Positions 1 to 5,525 of a DNA stretch of 5,873 nucleotides are shown here, in pieces. The notes beneath the pieces are model-generated. The model was not told the origin of the DNA. It saw only the letters and a program-made list of their open reading frames with translations, and made no database searches. Origin of the DNA: Clostridiales bacterium UBA3953. GTDB lineage: Bacteria > Bacillota > Clostridia > Oscillospirales > CAG-272. Both the position numbers and the translations under genes were made by a program. How positions within the stretch are numbered: the stretch's first letter is position 1; every line of letters begins with the position of its first letter. The stretch spans positions 1 through 5,873 of the forward strand of contig DGDL01000025.1 of the NCBI GenBank assembly GCA_002385415.1. Direction: 5' to 3'.

Positions 1-14
1 ATATAAGACAGTGC

Positions 15-39
15 AAAAAAGGGCGCCGAAAAAGCGCCC
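15..39 (-). terminator. Rho-independent terminator of the DUF362-ispE operon
   Basis: Read on the minus strand, a 6-bp GC-only stem (GGGCGC/GCGCCC; plus-strand arms 34-39 and 21-26) with a 7-nt loop is followed at once by six T residues (15-20). It lies 33 nt past the ispE stop codon, the normal place for an operon-end terminator. No other gene is visible to its left within the window. Confidence 0.9.
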
Positions 40-72
40 TGTCTGTTGTGCCCTGTCCGTATATTGTTTGCG

Positions 73-945
73 CTATGTCGTGCACAGCGCTGCATAATAA
101 CCGTCGCTTTTCAGCGCAGTCTCGGCGGCAAGTGCGGTAGACCGGCTGTCAAACAGCCCGAACACCGACGCGCCGCTGCCGCTCATCAGCGACGCCTCCG
201 CGCCAAGCGAAGCGAACCTCCGCTTGAGATTTGCCGCAGTCGGGCTGATAGCTTCAAAGCGGTTGAAAAGCCCAGCGCAAAAAGCCTCGCGGTCGCCCGA
301 TTCCAGCGCCGCAAGGAACGAGGCCGGGTCGCGATACTCGTACTCTATCTTGTCGAGTGCGGCATAGGCGCAGCCGGTATGCACCTGCTCGTGCGGTACT
401 GCTACAACGACAAAAAATTCAGGCGGTGGCGGGCAGGGAGAGAGCCTGTCGCCAATACCGGAGGCTGCCATAGTGCCGCCCGAAACGCAGAACGGCACGT
501 CGGCGCCGAGCGGTCGGCCGGCTTCGCGCAGTTTTAGGATAGGTATGGGGTTGCCGAATAGCAGGTTCAGCCCGCGCAGCACTGCGCCTGCGTCCGAGCT
601 GCCGCCGCCAAGCCCCGCTCCCGCCGGGATTCGTTTGACAAGCCGTATGCGCACGCCCCCACCGGCTGAAGGCTTGTATTCGCGCACGCACGAAAAAAAC
701 GCCGCTGCCGCGCGGTAGGCGAGGTTTGATTCGTCGCAAAGCAAATCAGCGGTGTAAGAGGCAATGTCCTCCTCGACTTGGCACTCAAGCGTTATACCCG
801 CCGCGGTGAGCTCAAGCTCCACAATGTCGCAAAGCCCGACCGAATGCATTACAGTGAAAATCTCGTGATAACCGTCAGCCCGCTTGCCCATCACTTCAAG
901 CCAAAGGTTCAGTTTCGCGGGCGCTTCAAGTGTTATTTTGTCCAT
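73..945 (-). CDS. ispE: 4-diphosphocytidyl-2-C-methyl-D-erythritol kinase (IspE)
   Basis: GHMP-superfamily kinase that phosphorylates the 2-hydroxyl of 4-diphosphocytidyl-2-C-methylerythritol with ATP, the fourth step of the MEP (non-mevalonate) isoprenoid pathway; cytoplasmic. At 290 residues it has the usual family length. Visible motifs: APAKLNL at 8-14 with the catalytic-site lysine K11; the DESN segment at 71-74; the glycine-rich ATP loop PAGAGLGGGSSDAGA at 107-121; GADVPF at 147-152, whose D149 is the expected catalytic base; and the C-terminal MSGSGASVFG motif at 254-263. The ATG is preceded by AAGGT (952-956) 6 nt away. That site overlaps the stop codon of the upstream DUF362 gene, leaving a 4-nt intergenic gap, so the two are likely translationally coupled. 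All catalytic motifs are intact and I see no truncation. Confidence 0.97.
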   Translation of the reverse strand: MDKITLEAPAKLNLWLEVMGKRADGYHEIFTVMHSVGLCDIVELELTAAGITLECQVEEDIASYTADLLCDESNLAYRAAAAFFSCVREYKPSAGGGVRIRLVKRIPAGAGLGGGSSDAGAVLRGLNLLFGNPIPILKLREAGRPLGADVPFCVSGGTMAASGIGDRLSPCPPPPEFFVVVAVPHEQVHTGCAYAALDKIEYEYRDPASFLAALESGDREAFCAGLFNRFEAISPTAANLKRRFASLGAEASLMSGSGASVFGLFDSRSTALAAETALKSDGYYAALCTT

Positions 946-949
946 ATCG

Positions 950-2107
950 TTACCTTACCAGCCGCAGCAGAATATTCTTGCGAATTTTAACCGCGCGGAA
1001 CCGGCACATCTCCTGACAGCAGTAGCAGAGAATACATTTATTATGTGCTATGTGCGCCTTTTTATTTGCCATCGTTATCGTTTCGGCGGGGCAGCTTTTT
1101 GCGCACACGCCGCAGCCGACGCACAACGCCTGGTCGATAACTGGACGCGGCCGCAAAAACCGCGGCAAATGGGTCAATATATGCCGTTGCTTAGTTTCAG
1201 CCGACACGACTTTCGCGGGTCTGTATAAGGCGACCTGCCCTTCGCAGACAAGCGCCAGCTCCGATACATCCTTTCTGCACAGCCCGCGTGCCCGCGCCTC
1301 GGATGTCGTCATGACCTGACCCTCCAGCCGCAGCAGATACTCGCACAGAACGTCCACACCAAATGGGTTGCGGCCGGTTATGATACAGCCAAACGGTTTC
1401 GGCGCTCCAGCCGTCGGGCCATTGCCCTCCATTCCCACTATGCCGTCGACAATATTGAGAGTGGGACATATCGTCGCGACGGCGGACGCCAGATCGACAA
1501 GATATTTTGAAAAGCTCTGCGGGTTCGGGAACCGCGCGTGCATGGCGACTTTATCGGTGCCGGCGACAAAACCGAACAGGTTTTTGACAGCCGCCGTCAT
1601 CTGCGTCAGCGAGTGGGTCTTGAGCTTGCAGATGTTGACTATTACCTCGGCTTCGGCGGCGGGAGTGAGGAGTTCAAATGACTTTGACACTTTGCCGTCC
1701 GGATAGCCCACAGTTTTAACCGAGGTATCGAAGTTGAGAGTTGCGCCGGCGCGCTTTGCCGCCGCCGCAATGCCGGTTGCATGGTATGACGCGCGGAGCA
1801 GCGCAGGTTGATACGGGCCGCCCGGACTTTCGGCAACGGTCACCGAAGCGGGCGAGCAGGCGCCGATAACACGCAGCGCCGCCTCGACTACCGCGGGATG
1901 GGTGGTCGCCATGCGGTCGGGCGACGCCGCCATGATGAGGTTGGGTTTCACGACCACTCGTCTGCCCGCGAAAAATTCAGGCGAGATACCGAGGGAGCGG
2001 AGCTGCGTCTCCAGCACCGCCGCAATCTCGTCGACATCGTATTTTTCACAGCGCGATATAGCGACCGGGGCAGAGGGGTCAAAATTCAACTTGATTTCTT
2101 CACACAT
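950..2107 (-). CDS. DUF362 domain protein with C-terminal 2x[4Fe-4S] ferredoxin domain
   Basis: A 385-residue protein from the preferred start. The DUF362 region (about 15-290) shows the family hallmarks: a KPNL motif at 54-57, CKLKTH followed by TAAVKNLFG at 160-179, and a DGIVGMEGNGP segment at 221-231. The C-terminus is a bacterial-type ferredoxin with two CxxCxxCxxxC clusters (C329, C332, C335, C339 and C358, C361, C364, C368), so two [4Fe-4S] clusters are expected. DUF362 has no firmly established reaction; a cytoplasmic redox or electron-transfer role is inference. An upstream in-frame ATG at 2191 would add 28 residues and has an AGGA 10 nt upstream, but that extension is AT-rich, unlike the gene, and contains a TTGCTT-17-TATAAT promoter. 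I therefore prefer the ATG at 2107. It is the first gene of the operon with ispE. Confidence 0.9.
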   Translation of the reverse strand: MCEEIKLNFDPSAPVAISRCEKYDVDEIAAVLETQLRSLGISPEFFAGRRVVVKPNLIMAASPDRMATTHPAVVEAALRVIGACSPASVTVAESPGGPYQPALLRASYHATGIAAAAKRAGATLNFDTSVKTVGYPDGKVSKSFELLTPAAEAEVIVNICKLKTHSLTQMTAAVKNLFGFVAGTDKVAMHARFPNPQSFSKYLVDLASAVATICPTLNIVDGIVGMEGNGPTAGAPKPFGCIITGRNPFGVDVLCEYLLRLEGQVMTTSEARARGLCRKDVSELALVCEGQVALYRPAKVVSAETKQRHILTHLPRFLRPRPVIDQALCVGCGVCAKSCPAETITMANKKAHIAHNKCILCYCCQEMCRFRAVKIRKNILLRLVR

Positions 2108-2113
2108 ATTCCC

Positions 2114-2142
2114 ATTATAGCAGACAGCCACAGCAAAAGCAA
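2114..2142 (-). promoter_or_regulatory. Putative sigma-A promoter of the DUF362-ispE operon
   Basis: On the minus strand a -35 TTGCTT (2137-2142) and a perfect -10 TATAAT (2114-2119) are separated by exactly 17 bp. The predicted +1 falls 7 nt past the -10, on or within two bases of the ATG at 2107. The mRNA would then be leaderless or nearly so. A GGGA sits 2 nt before the ATG, too close to be a good Shine-Dalgarno. If the longer start at 2191 were real, this promoter would lie inside the coding sequence. Confidence 0.65.
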
Positions 2143-2220
2143 GCATGTAAAACAACTGAAATAAAAACGGTTTGTTAAGCAATTTTAACATTTTTTAATT
2201 TTCCTGTTTTTAAGAATATA

Positions 2221-2249
2221 TTGACTTTATCCAAAATATATGGTATTAT
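2221..2249 (+). promoter_or_regulatory. Strong sigma-A promoter driving the orphan RNA
   Basis: TTGACT (2221-2226), a 17-bp spacer, then TATTAT (2244-2249) with a TG dinucleotide one base before the -10 (extended -10). The 30 bases upstream are A/T-rich tracts resembling an UP element. The predicted transcription start is about 2254-2257. No plus-strand reading frame with a ribosome binding site follows; it is back-to-back with the minus-strand DUF362 promoter. Confidence 0.8.
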
Positions 2250-2254
2250 GAGGA

Positions 2255-2584
2255 CACCGCAAAAAAAGGAAAGGACTGATACCCTTGGGTATCGGTGTCA
2301 TGCATGTCGCATGAAAGGGGGAGATACTGCCGGTTTAATGCTGCGGTCGGCGGCTCGAAAACAGGTGCGCTAACCGCGCGTACGGCTGCGCCGACAGAGT
2401 GAGTTGCGCGACGCCACGTGCCGGGTCGTGCTCGGCGTCACAGCCGCATGTATCCGATACAATTCCTGCGGAAAATAAAGTTATCGCAACTAAACATTCC
2501 TTTTTGTGCAAGGAGTGATTGCTTTCCGGGCAGGGTACCCGGAAAAATTCAAAGGAGCGCAGCACAGCGCTCCTATTTCATTTT
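2255..2584 (+). ncRNA. Candidate standalone structured ncRNA, about 330 nt, family not recognised
   Basis: No convincing protein is encoded here on either strand. Successive self-complementary elements follow the promoter. (a) GACACC 2253-2258 pairs with GGTGTC 2294-2299, enclosing GATACC 2278-2283/GGTATC 2288-2293 with a CTTG loop; this leaves a 19-nt A/G-rich bulge on the 5' side only. (b) ATGC 2300-2303/GCAT 2309-2312. (c) GTCGGCG 2346-2352/CGCCGAC 2389-2395, enclosing GCGC 2367-2370/GCGC 2376-2379. (d) GACGCC 2410-2415/GGCGTC 2434-2439. (e) CCGCA 2444-2448/TGCGG 2467-2471. (f) TTTCCGGG 2523-2530/CCCGGAAA 2538-2545. (g) The terminator at 2553-2584. The next gene downstream is convergent, so a cis-riboswitch role is unlikely and a trans-acting RNA is inferred. 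I could not match it to RNase P RNA, tmRNA, SRP RNA or a riboswitch class. The ends are predictions from the promoter and terminator. Confidence 0.6.
2553..2584 (+). terminator. Terminator of the orphan RNA (possibly bidirectional)
   Basis: An 8-bp stem AGGAGCGC (2553-2560)/GCGCTCCT (2567-2574) with a 6-nt AGCACA loop is followed by a T-rich tail (ATTTCATTTT, 2575-2584). Read on the minus strand the stem is followed by a T-rich stretch too, so it could also back up the terminator of the convergent HTH gene. Confidence 0.7.
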
Positions 2585-2607
2585 GCGGCTTTAATGCCGG
2601 TGACGGC

Positions 2608-2643
2608 AAAATAATGCGGGAAACGCTTTTCGGCGCTTCCCGC
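2608..2643 (-). terminator. Rho-independent terminator of the HTH-repeat gene
   Basis: Inverted repeat of 11-nt arms (2616-2626 and 2633-2643) with one internal mismatch and a 6-nt loop. On the minus strand it is followed by ATTATTTT. It lies about 55 nt past the stop codon of the minus-strand HTH gene, hence the assignment. A short GCCG-GTGA-CGGC hairpin with a GNRA-type loop (2596-2607) sits next to it. Confidence 0.75.
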
Positions 2644-2698
2644 GTCTGTGTTACTTGGTCTTTCTTATTTTATAACCGGCATATCCGAACCGATCCTC

Positions 2699-3865
2699 TC
2701 AGTTAAACATTGCACCAATCCTGCCGAGCAAATCTTTCAGCCCGCTTATCCTGTCGCCGAGCCGGCTTATCGCCTCGGGGTCGGCGAGCTCTTCAAGCTC
2801 GTCGTCCAAATCCTCAAGTTCGCCTTCGATGTCGTCCAGCTCGTCCTCAAGGTCGTCCATGCGCTCCTCGAGCGCGTCCAGTTTGTCTTCGCTTGCGTCC
2901 TCGCTCTCAAGTCGGCGGTACTCCTGCTCAAGTCTTGCGTATTCATCCGAAAGCTGCGCGAATTTCTCCTGCAGCATGCGCTTTTTCTCGACAATGTCGC
3001 GCTTTCTTTCAATGCTCCTCGCGCTTTGTCGCCCGGTTTGCTCGCATTTGTGGTCCGACAGCAGCGCAAACATGGCGACGTTGCCGTCCTCGGCTGCGCG
3101 CACGCGGCACATGCGGCGCTGCTCGGGCGAAAGGTTGCCCGAAAGCATTGAAAACAGCGCTACGTTGCCATCCTCAAACGCTTTTAGTGCAAGCTCGGCC
3201 TTGCGCTCGCGCGACAGCTTGTCTTCGAACATCGCAAGCAGGGCGGGGTTACCGTCTGCGAAAGCCTTTTCGGCAAAATCTGCTCCTTCGTCGGACGCGA
3301 GCTCGTCGGTCAGCATAGCGACAAATGCCATGTTGCCGTCGGCGACTGCGCGCTCCAGCAGCTCGCGGCGACGCCCGGCCGGCAACGCGTCCTGTACCAT
3401 CGCGAACATCGCGACATTGCCGCGCTCGAAGAACATCTCGGCCAGCTCGGCGTCGGTTTTGTCGTATTCGCCGCCGAACGCGAGGTTGGGTTTAACCTGG
3501 CTTGCCTGCTCGGGCTGGAGCGGCTCGTCGACGGCTTCGAGCAGCCGGTCATTTTGCTCAGGCTCAAGCAGCGGCGCGACGGCTACAAACTCGTCGGGTT
3601 TCAGCGGCTCGGGCGGTGTTTTGCCTTCCTCGACAGCCGATATTATCTCTGCGGCTCGCTCGTCGCCGAGTATGGTGTCGGTTGTGGTTTCGAGCACCTG
3701 TGCAAGCAGCTTCAGGTTGGAGATGTCGGGCATTGCGATGCCGCGCTCCCAGTTTGACACAGCCTGAAAGCTGATGCCCAGCCTGTTGGCGAGTTCCATC
3801 TGTGTTATACCGCGCTTTTTGCGCAGGACCGATATATTGCGACCTACTGTTTCAGCGTTGAACAT
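2699..3865 (-). CDS. Xre-family HTH protein with five 28-residue repeats and an acidic coiled coil
   Basis: 388 residues in three parts. An N-terminal Xre/Cro-type helix-turn-helix (about 9-63) contains RKKRGITQMELANRLGIS and the recognition-helix stretch FQAVSNWERG, predicting DNA binding. After a Pro/Glu-rich linker (about 80-130) come five tandem repeats, each built on (D/R)GNxAxxxML. Their glycines fall at 149, 177, 205, 233 and 261, a period of exactly 28, which suggests stacked alpha-helical hairpins. A long coiled coil follows (about 280-362), with a perfect 3/4 heptad pattern of Leu/Met/Ile at 329, 332, 336, 339, 343, 346, 350, 353, 357 and 360 in a strongly acidic stretch. The tail ends in a short amphipathic segment. 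ATG 3865 is chosen over the in-frame TTG at 3880 because GAGGT lies 8 nt before it. The target and signal are unknown; transcription regulator is the family inference, while the repeats suggest protein binding or oligomerisation. Confidence 0.93.
   Translation of the reverse strand: MFNAETVGRNISVLRKKRGITQMELANRLGISFQAVSNWERGIAMPDISNLKLLAQVLETTTDTILGDERAAEIISAVEEGKTPPEPLKPDEFVAVAPLLEPEQNDRLLEAVDEPLQPEQASQVKPNLAFGGEYDKTDAELAEMFFERGNVAMFAMVQDALPAGRRRELLERAVADGNMAFVAMLTDELASDEGADFAEKAFADGNPALLAMFEDKLSRERKAELALKAFEDGNVALFSMLSGNLSPEQRRMCRVRAAEDGNVAMFALLSDHKCEQTGRQSARSIERKRDIVEKKRMLQEKFAQLSDEYARLEQEYRRLESEDASEDKLDALEERMDDLEDELDDIEGELEDLDDELEELADPEAISRLGDRISGLKDLLGRIGAMFN
3038..3457 (-). repeat. Five tandem 84-bp units encoding 28-residue repeats
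   Basis: Five in-frame units of 84 bp inside the HTH gene. Each encodes a variant of (A/F)xxDGNxAxFAMLxDxLxxExR followed by a helix. The GN pair recurs at an invariant 28-residue spacing, without indels. The DNA copies have diverged and are recognisable mainly at the protein level, so this is an old duplication kept by selection rather than a recent expansion. Unit boundaries are arbitrary; I centred them on the GN pair. Confidence 0.85.
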
Positions 3866-3873
3866 GGTTTTGT

Positions 3874-3878
3874 ACCTC
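3874..3878 (-). promoter_or_regulatory. Ribosome binding site that fixes the HTH gene start
   Basis: GAGGT on the minus strand, 8 nt before the ATG at 3863-3865. The longer reading frame from TTG (3878-3880) would overlap this site and has no Shine-Dalgarno of its own, so the ATG start is preferred. Confidence 0.8.
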
Positions 3879-3896
3879 AATAAAATTTGTCGTCAC

Positions 3897-3908
3897 CGCT
3901 CCGGAGCG
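3897..3908. promoter_or_regulatory. 12-bp perfect palindrome in the HTH gene leader, candidate operator
   Basis: CGCTCCGGAGCG is a perfect dyad lying between the predicted transcription start (about 3930) and the ribosome binding site. Xre-family proteins commonly autoregulate through dyads near their own promoter, so autorepression is a reasonable inference. As RNA it could also fold into a small hairpin. Confidence 0.4.
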
Positions 3909-3936
3909 TGCGGGGATAGGCTTGCCTGTTGGCTCG

Positions 3937-3965
3937 ATTATAACCGGCTCCGGCCAAAAACGCAA
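3937..3965 (-). promoter_or_regulatory. Putative sigma-A promoter of the HTH gene
   Basis: Minus-strand -35 TTGCGT (3960-3965), 17-bp spacer, perfect -10 TATAAT (3937-3942). The predicted start is about 3930, giving a leader of about 65 nt to the ATG at 3865. Confidence 0.7.
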
Positions 3966-3966
3966 T

Positions 3967-3991
3967 AAACCGGTGCTTGAAATGCCGGTTT
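3967..3991. terminator. Hairpin immediately upstream of the HTH promoter, possible back-up terminator
   Basis: Perfect 7-bp stem AAACCGG (3967-3973)/CCGGTTT (3985-3991) with an 11-nt loop. On either strand the 3' arm ends in T residues. It lies one base upstream of the HTH -35 box, so it may insulate that promoter from read-through from the SPFH gene. Between it and the main SPFH terminator (about 3992-4103) I see no gene or recognisable element. Confidence 0.4.
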
Positions 3992-4103
3992 TTCGGTCAT
4001 TTCAATTGTTGATTGAGTTGTGTGGTTCGGCGACTGTCGGTTGCCGGTGAGCCATCGCGCACTTTTCGGCGGCGCGGGCTATGTGCGATACGGCTGACGG
4101 TAG

Positions 4104-4133
4104 AAAAAAAGTCACGGTGCGGCTTGCACCGTG
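4104..4133 (-). terminator. Rho-independent terminator of the SPFH gene
   Basis: Perfect 8-bp stem (CACGGTGC 4113-4120/GCACCGTG 4126-4133) with a 5-nt loop. On the minus strand it is followed, after two bases, by seven T residues (4104-4110). It lies about 60 nt after the SPFH stop codon and is a textbook strong intrinsic terminator. Confidence 0.92.
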
Positions 4134-4154
4134 CTCAAATATTTTGAAAGGCAC

Positions 4155-4181
4155 GGGGAACTTTCTTTTAAAAAGCTCCCC
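4155..4181 (-). terminator. Hairpin just after the SPFH stop codon
   Basis: GGGGA (4155-4159) pairs with TCCCC (4177-4181) and CTTT (4161-4164) with AAAG (4172-4175), with a single A/C mismatch between them and a 7-nt loop. It begins 12 nt after the stop. The following tail is only weakly T-rich, so it is more likely an mRNA 3'-end stabiliser or an auxiliary terminator in tandem with the stronger one at 4104-4133. Confidence 0.5.
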
Positions 4182-4193
4182 GCATTTTATAGC

Positions 4194-5510
4194 TTACACT
4201 ATATCGTCTTCGTTTATCGCGTCGCCGCACTCGGGGCAGAACTTCGGCGGCTTCGTCGGGTCGTCAGGCTCCCAGCCGCACTTGTCGCATTTGTAGGCAG
4301 CCGCGCCCGCGGGCTTTTTAGTCCCACATTCAGTGCAGAACTTGCCTTTATTCTGCGTGCCGCACTCGGGACACTTCCAACCGTCCGCCGGTTTCGGCTT
4401 GCCGCACTCGGGACAGAATTTCGCCGCCGGCTTGTTCTTGGCACCGCACGAGCAGGCCCAGCCGTCGCCGTCAGGCTCGGAGCTCTTCAGCCGTTTTGCC
4501 TGCTCTGCCCCCATAGCATAGAGCGTCTGCGCGGACGCGCCGCCCGCCTGGTTTGCCATGCCCATACCCATAAATCCTGTAAACGCGCCGCCGGGATTCT
4601 TCGCGGCGTCCCGCATCGCGTCCGCCTGTGCGCCGATAAGCGTTGCCGCGCCCATAGTCGGGTCACGCATGACCGCCGATTTCTGCAGCTGCTTTATCAT
4701 TTCCTCGTCTTCCGGCGAGGCCGTTATGGAGTTCATTCCAAACGATACTATCTTTATCCCGCGCAGCTTTGTCCACTTCTCGCTGAGTATCTCGTTGAGC
4801 GCGCTGGACAGCTCCATCGTGTGCCCGGGTATCGCCGAGTAGCGAATGCCCATCTCGGACAGTCTCGCAAACGCGGGCTGCAGCGCGGTGAGAAGCTCCG
4901 AGCGCAGCTGCGACTCAATCGCCGTGCGCTTGAACTCGTCGTCGACGTTACCGCAGACGTTGGTGTAAAACAGTATCGGGTCGATAATTTTTATCGAATA
5001 CTCGCCGTTGCAGCGCAGCCCGATGTCAACATCCAGCCCGATGTTGCGGTCCACCACCCGAAACGGTACGGGACTTGCCGTGCCGTACTTGTTGCCCGGG
5101 ATTTCCTTGGTGTTCACATAGTACACGCGCTGGTCTTTGCCGGTGTCGCCGCCGAACGTGAAGCGCCGCCCTATTTGCCGGAAAGTAGCCATAACGCTTT
5201 CCTCGAGATTGCCCGTGAAAATGCTCGGCTCGCTCGATTTGTCGTATATATACTCGCCCGGCTCGGCGCAAAGGTCAACGATTTTGCCCTGCTCGACGAT
5301 TATCATGCACTGGCCGTCGGCCACCGCAATGACCGAGCCGCTCGAGATAATATTGTCGCTCGCTCTTGTGTTGGAGCTGCGGCCCGATGTGCGCTTGTAT
5401 CCTTTCGAAACAAGCACGTCGGCCGGCAGAGCCTCGCAATAGAAAAATTCCTTCCACGCGTCGGCAAGCACTCCGCCCGCCGCACCGAGCGCCGCTTTGA
5501 TAAGTCCCAT
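4194..5510 (-). CDS. SPFH/band 7 domain protein with three C-terminal zinc ribbons (YdjI-like)
   Basis: 438 residues. The N-terminus (1-20) is a Gly/Ala/Leu-rich amphipathic helix that could touch membrane; there is no signal peptide or clear transmembrane segment. The SPFH region spans about 22-275 and opens with the family-like stretch CEALPADVLVSKG. After a Gly/Ala/Met-rich linker (about 285-345) come three Cys4 zinc ribbons: C353, C355, C366, C369; C380, C383, C392, C395; and C408, C411, C425, C428. The third, CDKCGWEPDD then KFCPECGD, resembles a rubredoxin fold and might bind iron rather than zinc. The closest family known to me is the group of Bacillus subtilis YdjI, an SPFH protein acting with PspA-type envelope-stress proteins; a membrane-stress scaffold role is inferred. 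The start is firm: GGAGG (5518-5522) lies 7 nt before the ATG. It is monocistronic, with its own promoter and terminator. Confidence 0.92.
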   Translation of the reverse strand: MGLIKAALGAAGGVLADAWKEFFYCEALPADVLVSKGYKRTSGRSSNTRASDNIISSGSVIAVADGQCMIIVEQGKIVDLCAEPGEYIYDKSSEPSIFTGNLEESVMATFRQIGRRFTFGGDTGKDQRVYYVNTKEIPGNKYGTASPVPFRVVDRNIGLDVDIGLRCNGEYSIKIIDPILFYTNVCGNVDDEFKRTAIESQLRSELLTALQPAFARLSEMGIRYSAIPGHTMELSSALNEILSEKWTKLRGIKIVSFGMNSITASPEDEEMIKQLQKSAVMRDPTMGAATLIGAQADAMRDAAKNPGGAFTGFMGMGMANQAGGASAQTLYAMGAEQAKRLKSSEPDGDGWACSCGAKNKPAAKFCPECGKPKPADGWKCPECGTQNKGKFCTECGTKKPAGAAAYKCDKCGWEPDDPTKPPKFCPECGDAINEDDIV

Positions 5511-5525
5511 AATGATTCCTCCGCC

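Noticed and set aside
2304..2402. Small plus-strand frame (32 codons, starting at the ATG 2304) in the orphan RNA
   Set aside because: The nearest GGA-type sequence is about 30 nt upstream and inside a stem, so there is no usable ribosome binding site. The peptide has no recognisable character, and the segment takes part in predicted stems.
2335..2565. 76-residue minus-strand frame within the orphan RNA region
   Set aside because: Its GTG start lies inside the terminator hairpin. It has no promoter of its own and no recognisable family.
2255..2584. RNase P RNA, tmRNA, SRP RNA or 6S RNA identity for the orphan RNA
   Set aside because: I do not find the RNase P core words (GAGGAAAGTCC, ACAGAAA), a tRNA-like CCA end or TPsiC arm of tmRNA, the SRP helix 8 motif, or the single long rod with central bubble of 6S RNA. 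The judgement was by eye; a covariance search could overturn it.
2255..2698. Riboswitch or leader role for the structured RNA
   Set aside because: No plus-strand gene follows; the downstream HTH gene is convergent and terminates towards it.
2829..3767. 312-residue Ser/Ala-rich plus-strand frame opposite the HTH-repeat gene
   Set aside because: Its low-complexity Ser composition is the shadow of acidic and Leu codons on the other strand. There is no ribosome binding site or promoter.
3866..3880. TTG start of the HTH gene at 3880
   Set aside because: A GAGGT site lies 8 nt before the ATG at 3865 and would be inside the longer frame, which itself has no ribosome binding site.
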